In this document: one piece after another, positions 23,354 through 34,699 of the stretch
Position numbering within the stretch: the stretch's first letter is position 1
How the letters are laid out: every line of letters begins with the position of its first letter
Assembly: GCA_001466705.2 (NCBI GenBank)
Contig: LATX02000200.1
Coordinates: forward strand, 1,798,001-1,862,000
Direction of reading: 5' to 3'
DNA length: 64,000 nt
Origin: Moniliophthora roreri
Taxonomy: Eukaryota > Basidiomycota > Agaricomycetes > Agaricales > Marasmiaceae
The notes under the pieces: model-generated
Database searches by the model: none
What the model saw: the letters and a program-made list of their open reading frames with translations, nothing else
Told to the model about the DNA's origin: nothing
Made by a program: the position numbers and the translations under genes

Positions 23354-25496
23354 CTCGATTCTCTGGAGAAAAAAATGAAGGGTTCAATGGCGAGGGGATC
23401 CAAGAAAACGTCCCTGGAATCTAACCTGAAGTTCAAACTTGGAAGAATTGAGGGTCTGTGGGATGACACCTGCCTAGTCAGAAAGCGACATGAGAAAAGT
23501 GCAAAGACACGCACACAGTGATAGAGTCAATTCAGTGAGACCTCGTTATCAGTCAATGCCAGCAGGAGCAGCGTGAAGCAGTCAAAGAAATGAACATTGC
23601 AGTCATGAGCTTGCTCCGGTCCGGGAATTCTGAATACCGATCATTTCGCCGAGAGTTACCGCCGGCAAGTTGCTTTTGACCGGCGTAGACAAACATCACG
23701 TTCACCTCACTAGAAGTAGAACACTTTTCTTAAGAGATAATTGCCAAATTATTCCCTAACCTATGGATCTCGCTCACCCTGCATTACCGACCCTACCGGG
23801 ACAAGGGAATTCTTCGTGCAGAATTTGCTCAGGATTGTAGCTGACATCGGTAATAGGCAAAAAGGCTCTAACATACTCCTAACTCGTGACATTATGCAAG
23901 CTGCTCAGAGCTTTTCCCTGCCGATGCTCCCTACTCTGTTGTCGTTCTTGACCTAATTGCAATGACGGAAGAAGATAGGTCATGTCCTTGGACGAAAAAG
24001 GTGACAAGCACACCAATTTTTCATCATACGACTTCAAGCATGCGCAGCTAACTGTATGTGTGGCGTCAGCCAATACCATCAGATTGCCACCAACGCCACA
24101 GTGCTACACCCATCAATCCTGGGTCTTTCTGGACGTGGGGTCGTATTGCGGTCAGCATATGGTTTTTTGCGCAAACGGAGTTCGCACGACTCGGAGTTGG
24201 TAAGCTTTTGCTACTTCTTCCAAAGGGAGCTGAGAAAGATGCCGTAGGGGCTCAGCTGTGTATCATCCGTTAGTTTTCCGAGAACCCCGAACAAGTCGTC
24301 AGTACGATATCGTTCATTCCCTCCCGAAATGGAATGCTTCAAGACGAGGGTTGCTTTCGAGACATCTTTCCCTAAGTGAAGATCCAGTAGATACGCATTC
24401 AAAATTTCTGCCTTTCACACGGTGGCTTCATTCAACTGCTCCTTCTGAAACAAGCTCATGAATTTAATCTACTTCATTGCTTAGACTTCCGTGACAATCG
24501 TACAGCGATGAACCTCAATCGTACTCAAGGGATCAACATTGGCGCTTAGGTATTAGTCATGTTGTTCCTCTATTGGTGTTGGCTGTCGGTTCCCACTGGT
24601 TCAGAACGCTAACTCGGGTATAGCGAACGGATCGTCTCTGTTGACGCTTCGGCGCGCTTTTCCGTTCTTTCCCTGCCCTTTCGAGTATTAATTTCCCCTA
24701 TATTAATAAGAGGCGAGATCCTTGTCAGGTTGGTACATCAACCAATCGTGTCGACCTTTCCATTGGTCACTTCTCTCGCCCCATTCTGATAGCCACTTTC
24801 GACTCATCCAATCGTCTGGTGCTAATACCTAGGACGGGTATTGTGTTTTCTCCGCCATTGACGCGACGCGGAGGAATGCAGCAGCCATTGTAGCTTCTTG
24901 GAGGATTTTCACGTACGCAATAACGCAAGTAATGAATCCCAAGCGTCGCTTGATGATCTCTTTCCTTCCTGAAGACTCCTTTCTTTATGATGGGAGAGCT
25001 GCTGACAAACTATAGGCGAGCGATGGGTGAGGTTGATGCTGCCATATTTGCGAGACCTGGGAACTTTAAGCCGAGGCTATTCACCTTTTTGTTCAACAGA
25101 AGACCGTGCTGGCTGAAAATCATTGGGTCTGACGCATCATGTTACCATTTTCATTTGGAAACAAGAACTTTTTGTGATATCGCATTGACTCCGCACTGAC
25201 TTCTACCTCAGGTCACTGCCTTCAACCCCAGTCCAACCCCACTATGCACAACCATGTTCACTTAGGACATATACCTTCTCTCCTCAGGCTCCAAAGGTTC
25301 TCATCCCAGAAATCAAACCGCTCGTCGAGGCTCGAGGCATTAAATCCGCACAAAGTCCCCTGCGCTCCAACACTGCGGTGCCTCCTGCTGAAGAATTGCC
25401 GCCACTTCTGATCCATCGGCTGCCCACGCTGCAAATTCTGAAGACACTGGACTGATTGGATGCTAATTTCTTTCCACGGATTTAGGCGATTCTATA
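23354..25496. other. Interval with no supported gene; one possible exon
   Basis: About 2.1 kb lie between the HAD gene and the membrane-protein gene. I find no family signature. Between about 25289 and 25454 a stop-free frame without ATG reads APKVLIPEIKPLVEARGIKS and continues about 35 codons; it follows a plausible acceptor (tcctcag). It could be an upstream exon of the next gene or part of a decayed one. The rest shows only short conflicting ORFs. Confidence 0.4.
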
Positions 25497-26639
25497 ATGA
25501 GGAGAGCCACGCTTCCGCCCTTCTTTCCCTCACCACTGATGCCTTTGACACAGCTCTATCCGCCTTCAATTGCACGACGTCAACGAGGAGGTGATGATGA
25601 TGACGACGACGACGACGATAGTGGACGGTCGAGGCATAATACGAACACTTCCTCCGGGATAACGGGTACCACAACCGGTACATCCGGTAGTTCGACGCCT
25701 ACAAACTCTGCGTCAATCGGAGATGGTGGAAAGAAAGGAGCCAACGGAGGTGCGATAGCAGGGGGAGTTATTGCTGGATTGGTTGTGATGGGATTGTTGG
25801 TGTTTCTGTGGTGGCGACGAAGAATGCGTCGAGGCCGATATCCCACGACCGCTGTGCTGGATAACGAGTCTCTTGGTATGTGGATCATTTTTTTTAAATC
25901 ATATTTGAATGCGTGACCTTTGCCTCGGACAGTTGAACATAAAAACCACAGTCCTACCCTAAACACCGCCTCGTCTGGTGGAGCAGGTGTGATTGCTGCA
26001 GATGCTTCTGCAGTGCATCGCAATATCTCTTCTGAGAACCGTGAAGCACTCGAATCTGCTCATAGTGGTCCTGAATGCCTAGGGACAAGAGCTTCTAGGC
26101 AGATGACCGTAGCCAATCCGGATGCCAGCGTGAACTCGGGCCTATCGACAGCGCTCGGTGATATCAAGGTTACAAAATCTGTCAAGAGTGGCTCAGTAGG
26201 GGCGGCTTCGGCAGTATCTCGAAAATCGACTGAGGCTGCGGGCCTGTCGAGTTCGCAGAGAGACTCGGAAGCACCTTCGTCGTGGAGGTATGGAGAATCA
26301 GACATGGCAAAGATACGGCAATCTTCTCGCTCGCCATCTGCAAGGCATGACCTTGACAACACATCCATTTCGTCGGGACTCTCGAACCCATACTCTCTAT
26401 TTGATAACCAACCGGCGGGAAGTCAGGGAACGACAACGGGCAGCAATCCTCCAAATGAAAAGCGTCGTTCTGCCCCGGTTCATCTCTCTGCAAACGATTA
26501 TCCTATCGTTGATGACCGTAGCACTTCCCCAGAAACCACTACCACTGCCGATATCTTCGAGCTGCAGCGCCGAGTTGAAGCTCTGCAAAGGGAGAATGAG
26601 ATGCTACATCTTGATGCAGCACCCCCAGCGTATCAGTGA
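25497..26639 (+). CDS. Single-pass membrane protein with acidic repeat and C-terminal PPxY
   Basis: The protein is not assigned to a named family, but it resembles fungal SKG6/Mid2-like single-span proteins. Exon 1 (to 25875) has a run of nine Asp (GAT/GAC repeat at about 25593-25620) and a Ser/Thr/Gly-rich stretch (TTTGTSGSSTPTNSASIG). A hydrophobic helix follows (GAIAGGVIAGLVVMGLLVFL) and then the stop-transfer WWRRRMRRGR. A 57-nt intron leads into exon 2 in phase (ESL/VEHKNHS), encoding a Ser-rich cytosolic tail. The tail has a coiled-coil-like segment (ELQRRVEALQRENEML) and ends DAAPPAYQ. PPAY fits the PPxY motif bound by WW domains of Rsp5-type ubiquitin ligases. No signal peptide follows the ATG at 25497, so the true N-terminus may lie in an upstream exon. 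Confidence 0.6.
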
Positions 26640-29600
26640 TGCTGAGCCACTTCTTTTGGTGGGTAATCTACGCCTTTCCGCGAAGAACTTTCCCTGAGAA
26701 ATATTCTGTCAGCTTTTGGTCTTCCGGTCAACATTCGTGTATTGGATAGAACTAGTGAATAAACGGACATTCGACGTATTTACGATAGATTAATGATAGA
26801 TATGAGATTAAGTAGTACACTGACTTCGATCCTGCGTGCCAAAATGCCAGTGAGACCCATCGTATTCGAGGATCTGAGGATGAGTGCCAAAGAGTGAACA
26901 CTCTAACTAAAGAATGCATGCCATTCTGGCAATTTCCCTGACAAGCACAGCCATATTGCAGTATATCGCGGCCTTTGCCGAATCAACAATTCCCAGTCAC
27001 TTTACTTGATATTTCTTCACGGTCTACCACATTTCCGCACTAATTAGTAAGGGGCGCAAGACTTGAAAACGTCATATACAGCGGATTTTGCGTCGCCAAC
27101 ATCCGGTCAATATGACTTCGTAATTCCACCTGCCATTGGTATGTCATAACAAACCTGTCAGGAAAAGAGAGAGAACAGAGAGCACTGATACTCACACAAG
27201 TCTGGAAGGGCCCCAGGTCATTGAAGAAGACCATAGGCTAGCGCCAGACACCTTACTGCGGTCTCTACACTGTCCTACTAAGTCGCCAAAAAAGTCCAGA
27301 TTCCATGAGGCCAAGGCCCCCACCCCCGGTGGATATGTCGAATTCCGATCCCGCTCTCGCCTTTTTTTCTCACCAGTTTTATTCAAACCTTTTAGCGCAG
27401 CGCTCCGGGCTGCTCCTGCCCCAAGATCCAAGCTGTGCAAAGGAAACTGAGCATTTCAACTGAGTAGTCGTTCTCTTGAGGCGATTCTCCCGTGTTGGAT
27501 GAACAGAGATAGGGCCATGTTCTGTCTGGACCATGAATCATCAGCCTGTTTGACAACTCGACGTCAAAGTCTCGCCTTCTTTGCACGCGCCACCCCCCTA
27601 TAGTTTGCTTAAGCCATGACCTCCTTATGCTTCTTCGTAGTGCGCGTGCGCGGAGCCATCCGATGGCATTAGAAGCAGGGTGAGCACAGGGATTTAAAAC
27701 TGATGCATCATGACTCAAACTGGCAGCTACGTTTATCCCAATTCCGCCCCGTAGCAGTCGTTCGACACACAGTTCCAATGGATACGATCAATGAACACTC
27801 ATCATTCACCAGCATTGAGATACCCTGAGCCTACCATGTATAGCGCGGTATCAGAAAGATGTCTGATGGAGTGTAAATACTACTCGTCCACGTCCACGGC
27901 AACTCTAGGTCACAGGGATGGCGCCAGACTATTGCACTGGGGTGCCATAGCATAGCGGACTCCACATCGAGCATGGACCCGATTAAATCTATATGCGTAT
28001 GAGTAGAGTGATTCCCGGCATTAGGAGTGAAACACGCAGACGTATTCAACAATTTAATGCAGACAGATAAATGTAGGGACTCTGGTGGAAATTTCGGAGC
28101 CTGCGCTTTGATCAAGATCTCGAATGTTTGTCGTTGCAGTCCGGGTTTTTCATTCATTCATTCATTCAATCTTCTCTCTCTCTCGCTTTTTCGGACATGA
28201 GCTATAAAATCAGCCACTAGTTCGCGTTATGAGAGTATCTATCAATCAAAGCGTCAAAGTCATTCACGATATGTCTCAAATTTCATATCATTCCGGAATA
28301 GACTACTGGCCGGCAACGCTGTGCGTGAGTGTTTGTGTGGCGCGAGGAGCTGTTATCCACAAGAAAAACCTTTTTACGGTAAAAGGTCGTGATAGAACTT
28401 GAATGATGCCGGTCTCATTATCAGCACTCTCTCTCTCACGACGGGCGGCGTAAAAGTTTGATTGAGAGAGCTGTTTACCATGGCTCCTCTTTCCTAGATC
28501 ATTGGTTTGCTAAGGCGCGGCGAACTCTCCCGTGATCTACAGACAGAAGTATGTATTGTCGCTTAGGAGAAAATGAGCGATCAATGAACTCGCCTTCCCT
28601 GAAGTGAACGCTCCTTTCCTTTTGTTCTACGCACTCCCGTAAACGTATGATCGATCGCGTGTTTGGTCCCGGAGGGGGTAGACGGTGAATGAAGTCGTAG
28701 GACCACATTCCGGCACTAAGTTTGGACACCCTGTAAGCTGCGCACATGGTCAAGAGAAAGGCCTCCGTTCGATGATCCTTTGAAATCGTGGGATCAGGAA
28801 TCGAGCAAGCAATAAAGAAAGAAGTGCCAGCGGATAGTGCGATACAGTGAGATACACGACATGGTCATTGACAGGTCCCAGAGGTCGTTTTAGCGGGAGT
28901 TTATCCAGCTGAGATAACTGTTCTGCAGGGGGATATATAGGTAATATTAATAGCTGGTCCAATGCCACAGCTTCGGAATACATACAAATCTGGTTGTCAA
29001 AGCACTGAAGGGGAATGGTAGTACTCGACGAAGGTGTTCTGTTTGTGTCTGTCAATGTCGGGATGAGACAGTCAGACGAGTATAAAACCAAAGCGGCAGA
29101 TCTTCAGTACCACGATGGATGATATTCAACAGAAGCGTGTTCGAAATTCTTGAAAGCACGAGCAAACACTACCGACGCGTTACCTAGCAAGGAATTTGAA
29201 GTACACCGCAGACACTATACTCCAAGTTGATGCGAAGCTTCTTTTGGAAGAACAGTCGCTTGAACTTCACTGGATAAACGTTGGCGTCCGTCAGAAGATC
29301 CTTTAGCACGATTGCTGACATTAGGCCTAGCCCGTTGTAATTGGATTACATTAAGCCGGCGCTCCCTATATTGAGGGCATGAGCAACAAGTCTCTGGATG
29401 TACCTTTGGCCATTTAGTTTCCGATAGATGGGTGTCAAAGTGAGGATGTGACTGGTCCCGTGTCATGGCACAAATACTACAAAAGGATTGGTCGATGTAG
29501 CCTTCTCTTTGTCTATCAATTCGCTCTTGACGAGCGGCGATGCCGGCAGGCCAAGAATGAAAAATTGGAGTATCTCTCCGCGCTCCTTGAGAAAGACTTG

Positions 29601-30331
29601 CTCAGTAAGGTCGGAGTGATCTAAACTTGAACCTTGAAACCTTACCTGCAATAGGAATAGAGTAAAGAGGCGTACGTTACGAAGGAGTTCCATAGAAGCC
29701 CCCGAGTTTTATGGGATTCCATTGTTGGGATTCTCCGAAGGCAGGTCCCGTCCCGGACTCTAGCGTACCACGTTGAGCGAGCGGAGCGGGTTTCATGCTT
29801 CAGAGAAGACCTGCGAAAGCAGAACCTGGACCGCACTTGTCAGTTTTTGGTGTAGTGTATTGCGTTTCGCTGTGACATGCGTTTCGCACCTGTATAATGA
29901 TAGCACGTTCCAGGTTGTATGTTTGAATCACGAAGTATCACTTGCGCATCTGATGTACGTCTATAAAAAAAAGATGGCCGAAATAATTCTAGATGGAGAA
30001 GAATGTCAATCAACAATGGCAGGCATATGGCAAAAATCCGAAGGGTGATCTTCTGGGGTTTGTTCCCGATTCAGCAGGGATTGCTGATTTACATACGCAC
30101 CAGCTAGTACGACAGCTCCAGCCAAACAAGATCAAGCGCGAGGGAACCGGCTTTCGGAGCTGACATCCCCGCCAACGCGGGGTTAGTATGCTATTTTTCC
30201 ATCTTCGAACGTCGTTGTAGCATGACAAAGTGATATCCGTCTACATTTGCTCCAAACGTTCAGGAATTTCTGGAAGAACTCACGAAACGTACATTGACAA
30301 CCAGTAGACCGGACAAAGAGGAGTGTCGAAA
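26640..30331. other. Gene-poor interval; only unconvincing ORFs
   Basis: About 3.7 kb carry no gene that I can support. The longest frames are on the minus strand: 27392-27778, 27831-28157 (108 codons, starting inside an ATGA tetranucleotide repeat), 28750-29091 and 29463-29693. None shows a known motif, a continuous exon chain or a clear signal peptide. A TATAAAAT at about 28203-28210 on the plus strand has no supported gene downstream. The stretch may hold fast-evolving or orphan genes, or remnants. Confidence 0.45.
28145..28168. repeat. ATTC tetranucleotide microsatellite
   Basis: About four to five copies of cattcattcatt are followed by a CT-dinucleotide run (ctctctctctcgc, about 28174-28187). 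On the minus strand the repeat gives ATGA units with overlapping start codons for the doubtful ORF at 27831-28157. Confidence 0.8.
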
Positions 30332-32087
30332 TTACAAGGAAGCCGCTGCACTCTTTGAATACCGTCTGAATCCCCACATTCTTCGTCGAGCGCGAAAGAG
30401 CGTAGTCGACGCTGCTCCGATAACGAATCCGCTAGCAGTGACCAATGAATACAACATCGGTGCCGCAAGACTAGCTCTCCTCTCCAAGGTTCCATGAATA
30501 TGTGGCATTGACGATGAGCCAGACTCCAAATCAGGTCCCCGACTAGTGCGAAAGTCAGTCAACGCTGCACTTTGATTCATAGTACCCAATAGACCAATGA
30601 ACGGTGGATGCGTCGAGTTTCCACCGTGATGAATGCTGTAGACGTTCTGGAAGCACACTTCAGGTTCTAGCTGAGAAAAAGAATAGGATGGCGACTCACG
30701 CGGAGAAACACATCCCCAAGAAGCCAATCCCCAGAATCGACCTGTCGCGTACAACCTGTGATTCAGACTTCTCCCATCGAACTAGAAATAATTCCTCACG
30801 TTATCATTGGCTTGAATGCCTCCCATACACCATTCGCCATCAGAACCCCCTTCTGCCCAATTGACGTCCGCGTAGTCCATCGTGAACGCCCTGTGTGCAT
30901 CCTTATCCCCCAATACAAACTGAACACCGACGGCTTTGTTACATTTTATTTCCCACATGCAGCTTGCGATGTTGTACCTTGCATCGGGTCCTATCATTGC
31001 CCAAAAACTGTCAACGTCTGAAGTAGGTCCCAAGATCAGTGTAGTGCCAGTGTCAAGAACGGCTATTTGCTCCTCATGGACTCCCTGGACCGACGACTGC
31101 GATAGAGGAAGAGTGTAATTGTTCACGATAATGGATTGAAGAGGGAGCTTCCAGAAGCTGTAATCGTTCGCGCCTGCTTGAGAGACGGGAGTGATAAGGA
31201 AGGATGACATGTCAGACGAATATGTAGTGTCCAATTGACCGAAGGTGAGCGAGGAGGTGGGGGAATTCGGACCCGAATTCTTTCCGAGTTTGAACGCGAA
31301 GAACGGTTCGTCGAGGTACGCGAAAATGTTTTCCAATACTGTGGAACCTGACTTGATAAAAATCGTTGCCTCAGTGGGAAAGGAGAGGCCAAGAATGCCG
31401 GAGTTCCCAGTGCTGGCAAGATTCATACTTTGGATAACGTTGACGAGACCTTGAACGCAAAAGATTCAGTAACCAATGCCACACAACTCCTAACCACCTT
31501 ACCGAGAACTTGAGGGTTGATTTCAAATAGACCCATTGAGACCGTTTCGAAAGCTACGAGGCCTGAAACAGACCCTTTGAGATAATCGAGATGAAAGGGT
31601 TTTCGTGAAATCGAGAGATCCTTGGAGGAGGCTGGAGAATAGCGCCTTACAGTCGCGCAGTCTGAAACATCGCACTCGTCTGACACAATCCACTGCAAAA
31701 GAACGGTTATTCACGTCCATTAGTCACTTCAGTGGACACTCACCAAATCTGATGAGCCGGTATCTAGAATCAATGGAAAAAATTGCTTTCCGACCCTAAG
31801 TTGTCATAATATGAGCATCTTCACCACAATCTCGACAGCCGTAACGTGTACCCTACGTCGACAAGGTAGGAGCTGTACATTACAAGTTATTCAGTGTATC
31901 ATACAACATTTGAACTCGCTTACAATTCGTTGACATTCGAGATGGGTACAGAGTCCGTAATTCCGCGACGCTCAACTCGTGGAACGCGATGAAGCGGTAT
32001 CTTGAATCCTTTCTTGAGAGAGCTAGTAGCAGTGACATGACAGACATGAAGAAATAATAGGAAAAGAATGTGGACCATGACATGCAT
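30332..32087 (-). CDS. Membrane-anchored aspartic peptidase (pepsin family A1)
   Basis: This is a secretory-pathway aspartic endopeptidase. The start at 32087 (MHVMVHILFLLFLHVCHVTA) is a good signal peptide. A propeptide-like segment follows (KIPLHRVPRVERRGITDS). The first catalytic motif is LILDTGSSDL, completed across an intron as WIVSDECDVSDC. The second is QIAVLDTGTTLILGP. Near the end I read VDSGDWLLGDVFLRNVYSIH and then PPFIGLLGTMNQSAALTDF. The C-terminal exon adds a Ser-rich spacer, a hydrophobic helix (APMLYSLVTASGFVIGAAST) and a basic tail, RARRRMWGFRRYSKSAAASL. Both catalytic Asp motifs are intact. Small introns split the gene into about eight exons. The C-terminal anchor suggests a cell-surface or vacuolar enzyme rather than a fully secreted one. 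Confidence 0.9.
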
Positions 32088-32906
32088 GGTGGTAGTAGTG
32101 AATTGAATTTGGCGCCGGTCGCGGAATTTCTCCAAAGCCTCAGCTCGCTCAGTACCATCCCATCCTACTCATCTATAGCTTTGCTACGCGATGCTATCTT
32201 GTATGGTTACAGTGTAAAGTTGTACGCAGGAGACCGTGACGATAACTAGGGATGCAAATTATCCAGACCAGAGACCTGCTCTTCGCCAGAAGTACGAGTG
32301 AGCTGTGATTGAGCCTGAACTTCATTGCTGCGAATGTAGAGTCAAGACAAGAACTCCCTCCAGCGAAACTTGACCAAGAGCCAACCAAGGACTTAGTCAT
32401 TCTCAGCGAGATCGAACATGTGCAAAATGCCCGACTCTTAAACTTTCAAGTACTTCGGGCGTACCATATCAGCCTTGAAAAGTTTGAAGAAAAGTCAACT
32501 TGCTCACATCCATGACGGTTTCGTGTACCACGCTTCGAAAGGGCATGACTCTACGCCCAGTAGCTCTGAACGGCAGTAGCGCTTTACTGACCTTACTCGG
32601 CGCAATTGCGTCACAGCCGTTGAAAATCTAGCTGAAAATATGAATCCCCAGTCAGTATCCGCTATATCAGGTGTTTCTATGACCTCGACGTACCCTTCTA
32701 TACTTGTCCAAGCTCCATTTGCATTCTTCTCAAGCCGTCCAGTTATGCAGGCATGAGCTGCCAGAGCTGGACGATATATAAGTGTATTTGTAAGCGGCCA
32801 CAGCCAACAGCACACTGCCTTGACGCGTGTCTGACTCTGACAGCGCCCTTTCAACTCTCCCTTTGCCAGGACCACAGCTTGCAGCCTCTGCTAACCTCAT
32901 ACCACG
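32088..32906. promoter_or_regulatory. Divergent promoter region (aspartic peptidase / Ypt1)
   Basis: About 820 bp lie between divergent starts. A TATATAAG at 32775-32782 on the plus strand lies about 125 bp before the Ypt1 ATG. No coding signal is supported inside. Confidence 0.5.
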
Positions 32907-34075
32907 ATGCACACGAGCGAATACGACTATCTCTTCAAGCTCCTTCTCATTGGTGACTCTGGTGTTGGCAAGGTCAGCTTATTTTCGAAACTGCGGTCGA
33001 CTTCATCCACTGACGACTCCTTTTCTCGCTTTTTCAATCTAGTCTTGCTTGCTTCTCCGTTTCGCAGACGACACATACACCGAGAGCTACATTAGTACCA
33101 TTGGAGTTGACTTCAAGATTCGGACAATAGAGCTCGAGGGGAAGACAGTAAAACTGCAGATTGTAAGTGTCATATTTCTGCATCTCTGCCCTGTAGCAGC
33201 ATTTCACTCCTTTCATATTTCTTTCGGTATTCTATTCGAGCGAAAAGCGTTTGCTTGTGGCGTTTTTATCTTGAAGGCCTGTATGTTTGGCCTCCTCCTG
33301 GTCTTAAGAACCTGGTCTTAAGAACCTCCAAACCCATAATCATCCCAGAATTACCATTTATCCGTCTTTCTTTTTCTGACTGAGAATCATTGCTAATGTT
33401 GACTTTTCATGTTTCTCTTAGTGGGATACAGCCGGTAAAGTTGCTCAACGCTGCATTCAGACTTAGTGACTCACGATGGTGGCAATGTCCTTTCCAGGTC
33501 AAGAACGATTCCGTACCATTACATCCTCATACTACCGGGGTGCTCACGGTATCATTGTTGTATACGACGTCACTGACAATGGTACGCAATCCGCTGGTCT
33601 TTGATGGAGTTATTACTTAACTCCGCCTCAGACACTTTCACCAACGTCAAGCAATGGCTTCAAGAAATCGACCGATATGCATCGGAAGGGGTTAACAAAC
33701 TTCTCGTTGGAAATAAGTCAGATTTGACAAGCAAGAAAGTTGTCGAGTACAGCGTTGCTAAGGTGCGTCTCCTTTGCGTTCCTTATCGCACAAAAACCCG
33801 CTCATTCCCGCCTATCCCAGGAATTTGCTGACCAGCTCAGCATTCCCTTCCTTGAGACATCAGCTAAGAACGCTACCAACGTCGAGCAGGCTTTCTTGAC
33901 TATGGCGAAACAGATCAAGGACAGGTATGTTCACTTCCTCTATACAGTTCGTTACGTCACTGAACTCATCATCCTTAGGATGGGCTCTACCTCTGCAGCT
34001 CCGGGAGCTGGCAAGTCGACGGTCGTTACACCAGGTCAAAGCGTTCAGCAACAGCAGTCTGGGGGCTGCTGCTAA
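32907..34075 (+). CDS. YPT1: Rab1/Ypt1 small GTPase
   Basis: Ypt1/Rab1 controls ER-to-Golgi vesicle transport. It reads [19 protein letters not shown] from 32907, and the P-loop GDSGVGKSC is split by intron 1. Switch I is [16 protein letters not shown]. The G3 block is WDTAGQERFRT, split by an intron within the Gly codon. Then come [18 protein letters not shown], the G4 motif NKSDL and the G5 motif [14 protein letters not shown]. The C-terminus SGGCC (stop 34073-34075) carries two prenylated cysteines. All nucleotide-binding motifs are intact and the length is about 200 residues, as usual. At least six exons are needed. Intron 2-3 contains a perfect 14-bp tandem duplication at 33298-33325. 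Confidence 0.95.
33298..33325. repeat. Perfect 14-bp tandem duplication in a Ypt1 intron
   Basis: The unit ctggtcttaagaac occurs twice in a row inside the intron after the EGKTVKLQI exon. It is probably neutral and could serve as a strain marker. Confidence 0.85.
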
Positions 34076-34699
34076 ACGTTTTCATTATCTCCGCATGTCT
34101 TGGATCGACGCTTCAACGTTTGGAATGTTCTTTACCTCTATCACCTTATACACCGCTATTTTCATGGACTTTTCCCTCTCCACCTCTCCGCGGTCTATGT
34201 AGGTATTGACCACACTGGAGAGCTTGGATACTACCGAGTAGACCATGGGTATTATTTTTACATTTTACTGTGAATATAGTACTATATGCATTATCGCTGT
34301 TGTTCGAACTCGTGTTGATACTCATGCCTATCGTTCATCTATAAGGTTCAGTAGCAGCTGGTGGATTTGAAAAATATACGCTGACTGATTGCTTTTAGCG
34401 TTGACTTGGAACACCAATTGCTAAATTTCAATTAGTGAATTCAGGTGTTCGAGAATCAGATATTACCTTAGATCTCCGCCGAGCGCGCATATACACCTAT
34501 TCACTTAAATACTAACCACAGATCCCAACCGCAGTTCTCGATCCATCGCATCATAAATCTACGTTCTATGGTTCAGTTTTCAACCAAAGTGTCGTGATTC
34601 TCAACACATTATAAAAGTCGAGCTCTGACTCGATCTAGTCAAACTCTTCCTTTCTCTCCTACTTTCACCGTCCGCTTGTTTCGTCAACTCATCCTCAAC
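34076..34699. promoter_or_regulatory. Ypt1 3' flank and Argonaute promoter
   Basis: This 624-bp gap holds no coding signal. A TATAAAA at 34610-34616 lies 90 bp upstream of the Argonaute ATG and is followed by a CT-rich leader, typical of a fungal core promoter. Confidence 0.5.

Noticed and set aside
25580..26023. Minus-strand ORF antisense to the membrane-protein gene
   Set aside because: It is a shadow of the GAC repeat (poly-Ser) and the TM exon, with no independent signature.
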